From positions 1 through 6,253 of the forward strand of contig JAEWBA010000243.1 in the NCBI GenBank assembly GCA_023391395.1: a stretch of 6,253 nt of DNA, given 5' to 3'. The notes below the pieces were generated by a model. The model did no database searches and was not told where the DNA came from. It saw only the letters and a program-made list of their open reading frames with translations. This DNA is from Pseudomonadota bacterium (GTDB lineage: Bacteria; Pseudomonadota; Gammaproteobacteria; Burkholderiales; Burkholderiaceae_D). This document shows, one piece after another, positions 1-5,786 of this stretch (positions are counted from its first letter, which is position 1; each line of letters starts with the position of its first letter). Both the position numbers and the translations under genes were made by a program.

Positions 1-345
1 TACATGGACGAGGCCGAGCGCTGCCATCACCTCACCTATATCGCCTACGGCCGCCTGCTGGCGCAGGGCTCGGCGGCCGAGTTGATCGCACGCACCGGTC
101 TGGCCACGCGCGAAGTGCGCGGCCCCGGGCTGACCGCGGCGGCGCAAGCCTTACGCGCCGATCCCGAGATCCATGCCGCCTCCTTCGGCGCCGCCCTGCA
201 TGTCAGCGCGGCCTCGGCGGACAAGCTCGATGCGGCGCTCGCGCCCTGGCGCGCGCGCGGCCTGGAGGTCACCGCGATCGAAACCAGCCTGGAAGATGTC
301 TTTATCGCGCTGATGCAGCAATTCCCCGACGAGGACGCGCGATGA
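1..345 (+). CDS. ABC transporter ATP-binding protein, C-terminal part (5' end outside window)
   Basis: This is the last 114 residues of the cytoplasmic ATPase that powers an ABC-2 type exporter. The visible piece opens with YMDEAERC, the stretch that directly follows the H-loop histidine in drug/export ATPases of the YbhF/CcmA/DrrA kind. It continues with a GRLLAQG segment and ends in SLEDVFIALM, the characteristic tail of this subgroup (usual form LEDVFxxL). Walker A, Q-loop, signature and Walker B lie upstream of the window, so ATPase competence cannot be judged. The reading frame is open to base 1; the first in-frame ATG (base 4) is an internal methionine, not the start. The stop TGA (343-345) overlaps the permease start in an ATGA junction, which indicates one operon and translational coupling. 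The substrate is unknown; families of this type export drugs, dyes or other hydrophobic compounds. Confidence 0.93.
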   Translation, partial: YMDEAERCHHLTYIAYGRLLAQGSAAELIARTGLATREVRGPGLTAAAQALRADPEIHAASFGAALHVSAASADKLDAALAPWRARGLEVTAIETSLEDVFIALMQQFPDEDAR

Positions 346-1466
346 ACTGGTCGCGCCTGCTTGCCATCCTGGTCAAGGAATTTCGCCAGTTGCGGCGCGA
401 CCGCCTGACCTTCGCCATGATGGTCGGCGTGCCCATCCTGCAACTGGTGCTGTTCGGCTTCGCCATCAATACCGATCCGCGGCATTTGCCGATGGCGGTG
501 GCGGTGGCCGACCACAGCGAGTTTTCGCGCAGCCTGATCGCCGGCCTGGAGAATTCCTCCTTTTTCCGCATCACCCATAGAGTGGGCAGCGAAGCCGAGG
601 GCGACCGCCTGCTGGCCGAAGGCAAGGTGCAATTCCTGCTGGCGGTGCCGCCGGATTTTTCGCGCCGCCTGCTGCGTGGCGAACGCCCGGCGCTGTTGCT
701 GGCGGCCGATGCCACCGACCCGGCCGCGGCCGGCAATGCCTTGGCGGCGCTGGACGGCATCGGCCGACAGACGCTGGCGCACAACCTGAACGGCTCACTG
801 CCGGTGCTGCAGCTAGGCGACCCGCCTTTCGAGATCCGCGTGCAACGGCGCTACAACCCCGAGGGCATTTCGCGCTACAACATCGTGCCCGGCCTGATCG
901 GCGTGATCCTAACCATGACCATGGTGATGATGACGGCGCTGGCCATGACGCGCGAACGCGAGCGCGGCACCATGGAAAACCTGCTGGCCACGCCGGTGCG
1001 CCCGCTGGAAGTCATGGTCGGCAAGATCGTCCCCTACATCTTGATCGGCTATGTGCAGGTAACGGTGATCCTGCTGGCGGCGCGGCTGCTGTTCCAGATC
1101 CCCATCGTCGGCAGCCTGGGCCTGCTGATGGCGGTGCTGGTGGTCTACATGGCGGCCAACCTGGCGGTTGGTTTCACCTTTTCGACGATCGCGCAAAACC
1201 AGTTGCAGGCGATGCAGCTGACCTTCTTCTTTTTCCTGCCTTCGATACTGCTGTCAGGCTTCATGTTTCCCTTCCGCGGCATGCCGGCTTGGGCGCAGGC
1301 GATCGGTGAAGTGCTGCCGCTGACGCACTTTCTGCGCATCGTGCGCGGCATCATGCTGAAAGGGAACGGCACCGCTGAGATCGCGCCGGACGTATGGCCG
1401 ATGGCCGTCTTCATGCTGGCGGCAGGCATCATCGCGCTGTCGCGCTACCGGCAGACGCTCGATTGA
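342..1466 (+). CDS. ABC-2 type transporter permease (YbhS/YbhR/YhhJ-like)
   Basis: Inner-membrane permease of 374 aa, a normal length for this family, pairing with the ATPase encoded just upstream. Hydrophobic segments are visible at about residues 23-42, 181-202, 228-250, 256-281, 291-310 and 350-367. Between the first and second lies a roughly 135-residue polar, presumably periplasmic domain, as in YhhJ/YbhR-type half-permeases. The hallmark RERERGTMENLLATPVRP (about 204-221), the cytoplasmic coupling segment of ABC-2 exporters, follows the second segment, and the LLSGFMFPFRGMP region (about 303-314) is also typical. The start is fixed by the 4-nt overlap with the ATPase gene; GAGGA at 331-335 inside that gene is a plausible ribosome binding site, 6 nt before the ATG. 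Such permeases often work with a HlyD-type fusion protein; none is in the window. The substrate cannot be deduced. Confidence 0.93.
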   Translation: MNWSRLLAILVKEFRQLRRDRLTFAMMVGVPILQLVLFGFAINTDPRHLPMAVAVADHSEFSRSLIAGLENSSFFRITHRVGSEAEGDRLLAEGKVQFLLAVPPDFSRRLLRGERPALLLAADATDPAAAGNALAALDGIGRQTLAHNLNGSLPVLQLGDPPFEIRVQRRYNPEGISRYNIVPGLIGVILTMTMVMMTALAMTRERERGTMENLLATPVRPLEVMVGKIVPYILIGYVQVTVILLAARLLFQIPIVGSLGLLMAVLVVYMAANLAVGFTFSTIAQNQLQAMQLTFFFFLPSILLSGFMFPFRGMPAWAQAIGEVLPLTHFLRIVRGIMLKGNGTAEIAPDVWPMAVFMLAAGIIALSRYRQTLD

Positions 1467-1517
1467 TCTGGCGCAGCCCGGACGGAGAGAACACAGGCTT
1501 TTTCGAGCGGTCGAACC

Positions 1518-1534
1518 GGCGGCACGCGGCCGCC
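1518..1534 (+). other. GC-rich hairpin in the leader of the barrel-protein gene
   Basis: GGCGGC (1518-1523) pairs with GCCGCC (1529-1534) across a 5-nt loop. It lies between the permease stop and the strong Shine-Dalgarno of the next gene and ends 8 nt before it. No T-run follows, so it is not a standard intrinsic terminator. It could be an mRNA leader structure or mere GC-rich coincidence. Confidence 0.3.
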
Positions 1535-1542
1535 ATCAAGCA

Positions 1543-1550
1543 AAGGAGGA
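1543..1550 (+). promoter_or_regulatory. Strong Shine-Dalgarno site for the outer-membrane barrel gene
   Basis: AAGGAGGA sits 5 nt before the ATG at 1556 and is a near-perfect anti-16S match. It decides the start: the same frame is open further upstream into the permease gene (to an ATG at 1394), but only the 1556 ATG has this site and directly precedes a signal peptide. Confidence 0.85.
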
Positions 1551-1555
1551 GTGCC

Positions 1556-2296
1556 ATGCCGGACAGGAAATCCCAGGCGTCCCTGATTCTTTTGCCGCTC
1601 GGCCTTTGCCTTTTCAGTGTGCAGGGAAATGCGGCGGCCGAGAATATCGTTTCCCTCTATACCGGGACTTCCTTCAGCCGCGACAGCGATTTGCGCCTCA
1701 CCCGCCCCGGCACCGAGCTGCGGATCCGGGACGTGCAATGGGATCCCCATCCCTTCAGCCAGGGCGCGCCCTACTACGGCTTGCGTCTGACGCACTTTTT
1801 CGAGCAGCAGCCGAATTGGGGCGTGGCACTGGATTTCACCCATTACAAGATGTATGCGCAAACCGAGCGCCGAGTGACGGTCGACGGCACCTGGAGAGGC
1901 GCGGCGGTCGGCGGCGAGGCGCCCATGAATCAATATGTCCAGCACTTCGAGATTTCGCATGGCGTGAACGTGCTCAGCATTAACGGCATCTACCGCTGGC
2001 TCGACTCCTCCTTTGCCGGCGGCCGCCTGCAACCTTACGTAGGAGCCGGGCTGGCCCATTACTGGCCGCATTCCGAAAACACGGTGGACAATGCGCCGCA
2101 TGAAACCGGTTATCAATCTTCCGGATTCGGTTATCAGCTATTGGGCGGCGTGCGCTATCGATTGACCGAGCGAGTCAACGCCTTTGTCGAAGCGAAATTC
2201 AACAGCGGCACCGCCAAGGTGGATATCGCCGGCGGACGGGCGGAAACACCCTTGCGGACTTTCCATGCCGTGGTCGGCCTGGGCTACAGTTTCTAA
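1556..2296 (+). CDS. Outer-membrane beta-barrel protein, LpxQ/lipid A oxidase-like
   Basis: A 246-aa exported protein. Residues 1-28 form a signal peptide: basic start (PDRK), hydrophobic core LILLPLGLCLF, and a likely cut after NAAA (about A28). The rest alternates polar and hydrophobic residues in strand-like blocks such as YYGLRLTHFF, WGVALDFTHYKMY, LQPYVGAGLAHYW, FGYQLLGGVRY and VNAFVEAKF. It ends in GLGYSF, with the terminal aromatic residue expected of BAM-assembled barrels. The YTGTS...SDL start, the YYGLR and DFTHYK segments, and the FEISHGVNVLSINGIYRW and PYVGAGL blocks resemble, from memory, proteins annotated as LpxQ or 'lipid A oxidase' in rhizobia. In those, LpxQ oxidises the proximal lipid A glucosamine to 2-aminogluconate. 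That activity is an inference here; a structural or other small OMP of the OMP_b-brl group is the alternative. It lies 89 nt after the exporter permease, so cotranscription is possible. Confidence 0.75.
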   Translation: MPDRKSQASLILLPLGLCLFSVQGNAAAENIVSLYTGTSFSRDSDLRLTRPGTELRIRDVQWDPHPFSQGAPYYGLRLTHFFEQQPNWGVALDFTHYKMYAQTERRVTVDGTWRGAAVGGEAPMNQYVQHFEISHGVNVLSINGIYRWLDSSFAGGRLQPYVGAGLAHYWPHSENTVDNAPHETGYQSSGFGYQLLGGVRYRLTERVNAFVEAKFNSGTAKVDIAGGRAETPLRTFHAVVGLGYSF

Positions 2297-2317
2297 GTGG
2301 CGTCAAGCTTCTCTGCC

Positions 2318-2340
2318 TTTTTTGGCGCTCCGCCAGAAAA
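2318..2340 (+). terminator. A/T-flanked hairpin after the barrel gene, doubtful terminator
   Basis: TTTTTTGGCG (2318-2327) can pair with CGCCAGAAAA (2331-2340) over a CTC loop, giving ten pairs with one G-T wobble. It starts 21 nt after the barrel-gene stop. Unlike a classic intrinsic terminator, the T-run is the 5' arm and A residues form the 3' arm, so no U-tail follows the stem on either strand. It may still stop or stabilise transcripts; the call rests only on position and pairing. Confidence 0.3.
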
Positions 2341-2433
2341 AGTTGCCGCCACACCACCGCATCCACGAAATGACTTTCTGGCAAGTCGAACTGGGGGCAT
2401 AATTGACCAGCGCCAACTCCCTCCCCCACGCAC

Positions 2434-3660
2434 ATGGAAGCCGCCATCCTGGACAGCGCACTGCCGATTCCGATTGCCGATCTGCGTTTTCTGATCGCAG
2501 AAGACGATGAATTTCAGCGCCGCTGGCTGAATGTCATGCTGTCCAAGCTGGGCGCGGCCGAAGTGGTCGAGGCGGAGAACGGACACACCGCCCTGGAGCG
2601 GCTGCAAAGCCAGACTGCCCTTATCCATATCGCTTTCATCGATCTCAACATGCCGGACATGGATGGCATCGAGCTGGTGCGCCATCTGGCCAAGTCCGAG
2701 CATCCTGCCGCCATCGTGCTGACTACTGCGCTGGGCTCGGAATTGCTGTTTTCGGTCGAAACCATGTCCCGGGCTTACGGGCTCGATCTGCTCGGCACTT
2801 TCGAGAAGCCGGCGACGCCGGAATTGCTGCTGGAACTGATCGCCAAGTACCGGCCGCCGCAGGCGCGTCCGGGGCGGGAAGCGCTGCCGGCCTTCACCCT
2901 GGCCGAAATAGAGGCCGGCTTGCAAGCCGGCCAGTTCGAGCCTTTCTTCCAGCCCAAGGTGGAGCTGGCAAGCGGCAAAGTAAAGGGCGTGGAAGCCTTC
3001 GTGCGCTGGCGCCATCCGGATTACGGCGTGCTGACGCCGCCAGCCTTCATGCCGGTGCTGGAAGCGCACGGCAAGATGGAGACGCTGACCTGGCTGGTCA
3101 TCGAACGCTCGCTTGTCGCCTGCCGCGCCTGGCACGATGGAGGATTGCCGCTGACGGTATCGATCAACCTTTCCGCCACCGCGCTGGCCGAGCCGGGCCT
3201 GGCGGAAAAGATCCTGCAGCACATCGTCGCGCATGGCCTTGAGACGCAATACGTCAATTTCGAGATCACCGAGCTGATCGCAATGACCGACGTGCCGATC
3301 TGCCTGGAAAACCTGGCGCGCCTGCGCATGAAAGGCTTCGGGCTGTCGGTGGACGATTACGGTACCGGCCATTCCAACATGCAGCAATTGCTGCGCATCC
3401 CTTTCCTCGACCTGAAAATCGATCGTTCCTTCGTGGCCGGAGCGGCGCAAAACGAGGCCATGGCGATCGCGCTCCGTTCCAGTCTTGAACTGGCACGCAA
3501 GCTGCGCCGCAACTCGGTGGCGGTGGGCGTGGAAACGCGCGGCGATTGGGACTTGCTGCGTCAGCTCGGCTGCACGTATGCGCAAGGCTATTACATTGCC
3601 AAGCCGATGGAACGCGAGGCGGTGCCGGCCTGGATCGAGGAATGGTCGCAATTCTTTTGA
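2434..3660 (+). CDS. REC-EAL response regulator (RocR-like), probably impaired c-di-GMP phosphodiesterase
   Basis: A 408-aa cytoplasmic regulator. The REC domain (about 17-140) has acidic residues at 23-25, phosphoacceptor Asp70 (FIDLNMPDMDG), Thr98 and Lys125-Pro126. The EAL domain (about 155-405) normally hydrolyses c-di-GMP to pGpG. Metal and substrate residues are present: Glu187 (EAF in place of EAL), Asn245, Glu277, Glu280, Asp307-Asp308 (DDYGTG), Lys328 and Gln384 (AQGYY). They follow RocR spacing with a constant offset of 12. The exception is the residue equivalent to RocR Glu352, the proposed general base, which is Val364 (codon 3523-3525) in AVGVET instead of AEGVET. Activity may thus be low or lost, leaving a c-di-GMP sensor. 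The ATG at 2434 is the only ATG after the in-frame stop at 2404-2406; no clear Shine-Dalgarno precedes it. A -10-like CATAAT lies at 2398-2403 without a good -35. No cognate kinase is nearby. Confidence 0.95.
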   Translation: MEAAILDSALPIPIADLRFLIAEDDEFQRRWLNVMLSKLGAAEVVEAENGHTALERLQSQTALIHIAFIDLNMPDMDGIELVRHLAKSEHPAAIVLTTALGSELLFSVETMSRAYGLDLLGTFEKPATPELLLELIAKYRPPQARPGREALPAFTLAEIEAGLQAGQFEPFFQPKVELASGKVKGVEAFVRWRHPDYGVLTPPAFMPVLEAHGKMETLTWLVIERSLVACRAWHDGGLPLTVSINLSATALAEPGLAEKILQHIVAHGLETQYVNFEITELIAMTDVPICLENLARLRMKGFGLSVDDYGTGHSNMQQLLRIPFLDLKIDRSFVAGAAQNEAMAIALRSSLELARKLRRNSVAVGVETRGDWDLLRQLGCTYAQGYYIAKPMEREAVPAWIEEWSQFF

Positions 3661-3663
3661 AAC

Positions 3664-3684
3664 GTCCGCTGCCGGCGCGCGGAC
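3664..3684 (+). terminator. Probable terminator of the REC-EAL gene
   Basis: GTCCGC (3664-3669) pairs with GCGGAC (3679-3684) around a 9-nt GC-rich loop, starting 3 nt after the stop codon and followed by TTT. The stem is short and the T-tract is only three bases, so efficiency is uncertain. The position directly after the gene supports it. Confidence 0.45.
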
Positions 3685-3784
3685 TTTCCAGTGAAACGCT
3701 TTGCGAATCGCGCTAGACTGGCGCCTTCAAATCCCATTAAGGCGACGCCGTTCCCCGGCCCTCGCTTCCCAAAGTCTTCGTTTC

Positions 3785-4267
3785 ATGAAATTTGCCCATC
3801 TTGTCGAAATCAACGACCCCCTCAATCCGCTGATCTACCGCCTGAACCGCGAGGACTTATGGCGCGGGCTGGTGGTGCGAGCGGAAAGCCCCGACATCTT
3901 TCAACCCAATCTGGACCGTTGCCACATCACGGACCGCTCCGAGGCATCGATTTCGCGCGAGCTGCATTACGGCACCCTGGTGGTCCACGACCGCGTCAGC
4001 TTCCTGCCGCAACAACAGGTGCGCTATCACGTGCCGCCGCAAAAGGATATTCCGGAATCGACCCTGACCATGACCATCGAGGAACCGGAAGCGGGCGTGT
4101 TCTTCGTGCGCTTCGAGTATGACGATCATCTCGAGGAGGTGGCCGATTCGCCGCAGGCTTTTTACAATGAGTTCCGACGCTCGGCTTACAAGGAAGCGGA
4201 CATCGACACCATCCGCATCATCCGGCAGATGGTGGAAGAAGGCCGGCTGGGCAGCCGGCCTGAGTAG
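3785..4267 (+). CDS. DUF1857 / AtaL-like SRPBCC family protein
   Basis: A 160-aa soluble protein, the usual length for this family, with no signal peptide or membrane segment. It matches the DUF1857 (AtaL-like, START/SRPBCC fold) pattern as I remember it: MKFAHLVEINDPLNPLI at the start, LWRGLVVRAESP (about 25-36), ISREL (56-60), VRYHVP (79-84), LTMTIEEPEAG (94-104), FFVRFEYDD (106-114), and a C-terminal helix with YNEFRRSAYKEADIDTIRIIR (about 127-147). Proteins of this fold bind hydrophobic ligands or act as aromatases/cyclases; the bacterial group has no established role that I know of, so no reaction is assigned. The ATG at 3785 is chosen because it begins the conserved core; a TTG at 3701 in the same frame would only add an unconserved basic stretch. 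No good ribosome binding site is seen. The gene stands alone between two hairpins, suggesting its own transcript. Confidence 0.85.
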   Translation: MKFAHLVEINDPLNPLIYRLNREDLWRGLVVRAESPDIFQPNLDRCHITDRSEASISRELHYGTLVVHDRVSFLPQQQVRYHVPPQKDIPESTLTMTIEEPEAGVFFVRFEYDDHLEEVADSPQAFYNEFRRSAYKEADIDTIRIIRQMVEEGRLGSRPE

Positions 4268-4280
4268 CGATTCGATATTC

Positions 4281-4309
4281 GCCGGCGGACGCAATAGCCA
4301 TCCGCCGGC
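4281..4309 (+). terminator. Strong hairpin terminator between convergent genes
   Basis: GCCGGCGGA (4281-4289) pairs perfectly with TCCGCCGGC (4301-4309) around an 11-nt loop, 13 nt after the DUF1857 stop. A pyrimidine-rich tail, TCCTTCCCTTCTTT, follows on the + strand, which suits rightward termination. The leftward DUF2382 gene ends at 4322, so its transcript also runs into this perfect stem, though without a T-tract on that side. It probably serves both convergent genes. Confidence 0.7.
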
Positions 4310-4321
4310 TCCTTCCCTTCT

Positions 4322-5656
4322 TTAGTGGCGCATGGTGTTCTTGACGCGCTCGGCGCCGTAGCGCACCGCATCCTTGACCTTGTCCCAGGCGCTTTCGGGA
4401 TGCTGCGCTTCCCAATCCTGCCGCATCTGGGGTTCGGCATCGTCCCAGCGGTAGTTCTTGAAGCGATCGCTGCCGGCCGTCGTATAGCCATAGCGGTAAG
4501 CAGCATCATAGTCTTCATAACGCCCGCCGGAGTGAGCATAAGTGCCTTGCCAGTGGCGACGGAATTCGGCATCGTCTTGCGCCAGCGATCCGGTCGTGCC
4601 GGTGGTTCCGGTTTCGTTCATGCCGGCAGGGCTGCCCATGTCCGGGCTTGCCGCCTGCATGCCGGCCGTCGTGCGGCCTTGTTCGCTGAGATTCTGGACT
4701 TCCACGTCGGTCCTACGCACCGTGTCGTCGATGTCCTTCTTCTCCTGCGACACTTCCTTGCCGACCACGACTTCTTCGACCACGCGGGCCACCTTCTCGA
4801 CTACCGGCTCTTCGGCCATTTCGCGCATCTCGACTTCGCCTTCCTTGAAGGCGGCCATGTCGGCGGCGCTGGCCGGTTGATCGACCGGATGGCGTTCCAC
4901 TTTCACGTGCTCCTGGCGCAGATCCACCGATTCATGCACGGGAGTTTCGCGCACGCGCTGGAGGACACGCACGCCGCCGCGCTGCACTTCGCGCTTTCCG
5001 ACCTTCAATTGTTCTTCGACCACAGGGATGCGCGCACCTTCGCCGCCGGTATCCTGGCCCGACCTTGCCTGCTGCATGCCTTGCTGCGTAGTGGCTTGCT
5101 GTGTAGTCTGCGGCGACGTTGCCTGTTGGGTGCCTTGCTGGCGCGCCATGTCCTGCTGCTCCGCGGCGACGTCACGCTGCTGGTACATCCCGGTATCGCT
5201 GGCCTGTGCATAACGGCTGCGATCCTCACGGATTTGATCTTCGGTCAGCCAGGGTGCCGTGGCGTCGTAGCCGGTCCAGCCTTGGCTGCGCCAATGCGCG
5301 GATCGTTCCTCGATGTCCACCGGGTCGTAACGGTTCATGATGGTCATCACCGTGTCGCGTTGCTCGTCGGTGTCGGCATCCACCGTCAGGACGCAACTGC
5401 CGCGCCTTACCGCTTCCGCGTAGATGTCGCTGTCGTTCCGGTCCTCGTCGCCCATGCCGAACAGCGAACGGAAGAAGTTGCCGATGGCGGAGCCCCGATC
5501 TTCATGGGCTTGTCCCGTCTGCATGTCGGTCGTGCCGGTTTCCTGTTCGGGGTTCAAGCGCACGTTGCTGCGGGAAATGCCGGCGGCAACAATTTCGTTC
5601 ATCGCGTTTTGTGCCTGCGAATAGCTGTCATACACGCCGATTACGGTATTTTCCAT
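4322..5656 (-). CDS. YsnF/AvaK (DUF2382) stress protein with YflT-like N-terminus
   Basis: A 444-aa, strongly charged protein without signal peptide or membrane segment. Residues 1 to about 112 (ENTVIGVYDSYSQAQNAMNEI, later GSCVLTVDADTDEQRDTVMTIM) resemble the YflT/GsiB-like general stress domain. A Gln/Thr/Ala-rich linker covers about 157-206. The DUF2382 (YsnF/AvaK) domain spans about 208-323: it starts IPVVEEQLKVGKREV and contains a second, weaker copy of the motif at EPVVEKVARVVEEVVVGKEV (about 283-302). After a Gly/Thr/Met-rich spacer (325-358), a Tyr/Trp-rich tail (about 361-437; FRRHWQGTYAHSGG, YRYGY, NYRWDDAEPQMRQDWE, SAWDKVKDAVRYGAERV) forms a further conserved-looking module of unknown role. 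The family is linked to general, osmotic or oxidative stress, with unknown biochemistry. AGGAG at 5664-5668, 7 nt before the ATG, supports the start. A paralogue lies immediately upstream. Confidence 0.9.
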   Translation of the reverse strand: MENTVIGVYDSYSQAQNAMNEIVAAGISRSNVRLNPEQETGTTDMQTGQAHEDRGSAIGNFFRSLFGMGDEDRNDSDIYAEAVRRGSCVLTVDADTDEQRDTVMTIMNRYDPVDIEERSAHWRSQGWTGYDATAPWLTEDQIREDRSRYAQASDTGMYQQRDVAAEQQDMARQQGTQQATSPQTTQQATTQQGMQQARSGQDTGGEGARIPVVEEQLKVGKREVQRGGVRVLQRVRETPVHESVDLRQEHVKVERHPVDQPASAADMAAFKEGEVEMREMAEEPVVEKVARVVEEVVVGKEVSQEKKDIDDTVRRTDVEVQNLSEQGRTTAGMQAASPDMGSPAGMNETGTTGTTGSLAQDDAEFRRHWQGTYAHSGGRYEDYDAAYRYGYTTAGSDRFKNYRWDDAEPQMRQDWEAQHPESAWDKVKDAVRYGAERVKNTMRH

Positions 5657-5663
5657 GGTCTAT

Positions 5664-5668
5664 CTCCT
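5664..5668 (-). promoter_or_regulatory. Shine-Dalgarno site for the long DUF2382 gene
   Basis: Reading leftward, AGGAG (within ACAGGAGATAG) lies 7 nt before the ATG at 5656. It confirms this start for the 444-aa protein. Confidence 0.75.
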
Positions 5669-5679
5669 GTTGAGGTCCT

Positions 5680-5697
5680 CTCCGCGACGTAGCGGAG
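5680..5697 (-). other. Leader hairpin upstream of the long DUF2382 gene
   Basis: Reading leftward, CTCCGC (5697-5692) pairs with GCGGAG (5685-5680) over a 6-nt loop, ending 11 nt before the AGGAG site. If transcription starts further upstream, this stem sits in the 5' leader. No T-run follows, so it is not a standard terminator. A second small GC stem (GGCGG/CCGCC, 5726-5739) lies in the same 130-nt gap. No convincing -35/-10 pair was found between the two genes. Confidence 0.3.
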
Positions 5698-5786
5698 TCA
5701 GTTTCGACTGGGGCTATCCACGCCAGGCGGCGCACCGCCCGGAAACGCGGTTCACAATGTCCCGGAGAAGAAAGCGCTCGCATATC

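Noticed and set aside
1394..1555. N-terminal extension of the barrel protein starting inside the permease gene
   Set aside because: The added 54 residues would overlap the permease, precede the signal peptide and ignore the strong Shine-Dalgarno at 1543-1550.
2398..2403. CATAAT as a sigma-70 -10 box for the REC-EAL gene
   Set aside because: The hexamer and distance are plausible, but no acceptable -35 is found at 16-18 bp, so it is only mentioned in the gene entry.
2293..3651. A 452-codon open frame on the - strand opposite the REC-EAL gene
   Set aside because: An antisense artefact of high-GC codon use; its translation is rich in Gln, His and Arg with no family resemblance, whereas the + strand encodes intact REC and EAL domains.
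3701..3784. TTG start giving a 28-residue extension of the DUF1857 protein
   Set aside because: The extension is Arg-rich, unlike the family, and the conserved core begins exactly at the ATG at 3785.
5040..5180. Repeat-like DNA in the Gln/Thr-rich linker as a possible tandem repeat array
   Set aside because: Repetition is at the level of Gln, Thr and Ala codons only; no regular DNA unit length is visible, so it is low-complexity coding sequence.
4325..5692. A 455-codon open frame on the + strand opposite the long DUF2382 gene
   Set aside because: It mirrors the DUF2382 gene almost exactly, its product is a His/Ala/Leu-rich composition without recognisable motifs, and it has no ribosome binding site. 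The minus-strand gene has recognisable domains and a good AGGAG.
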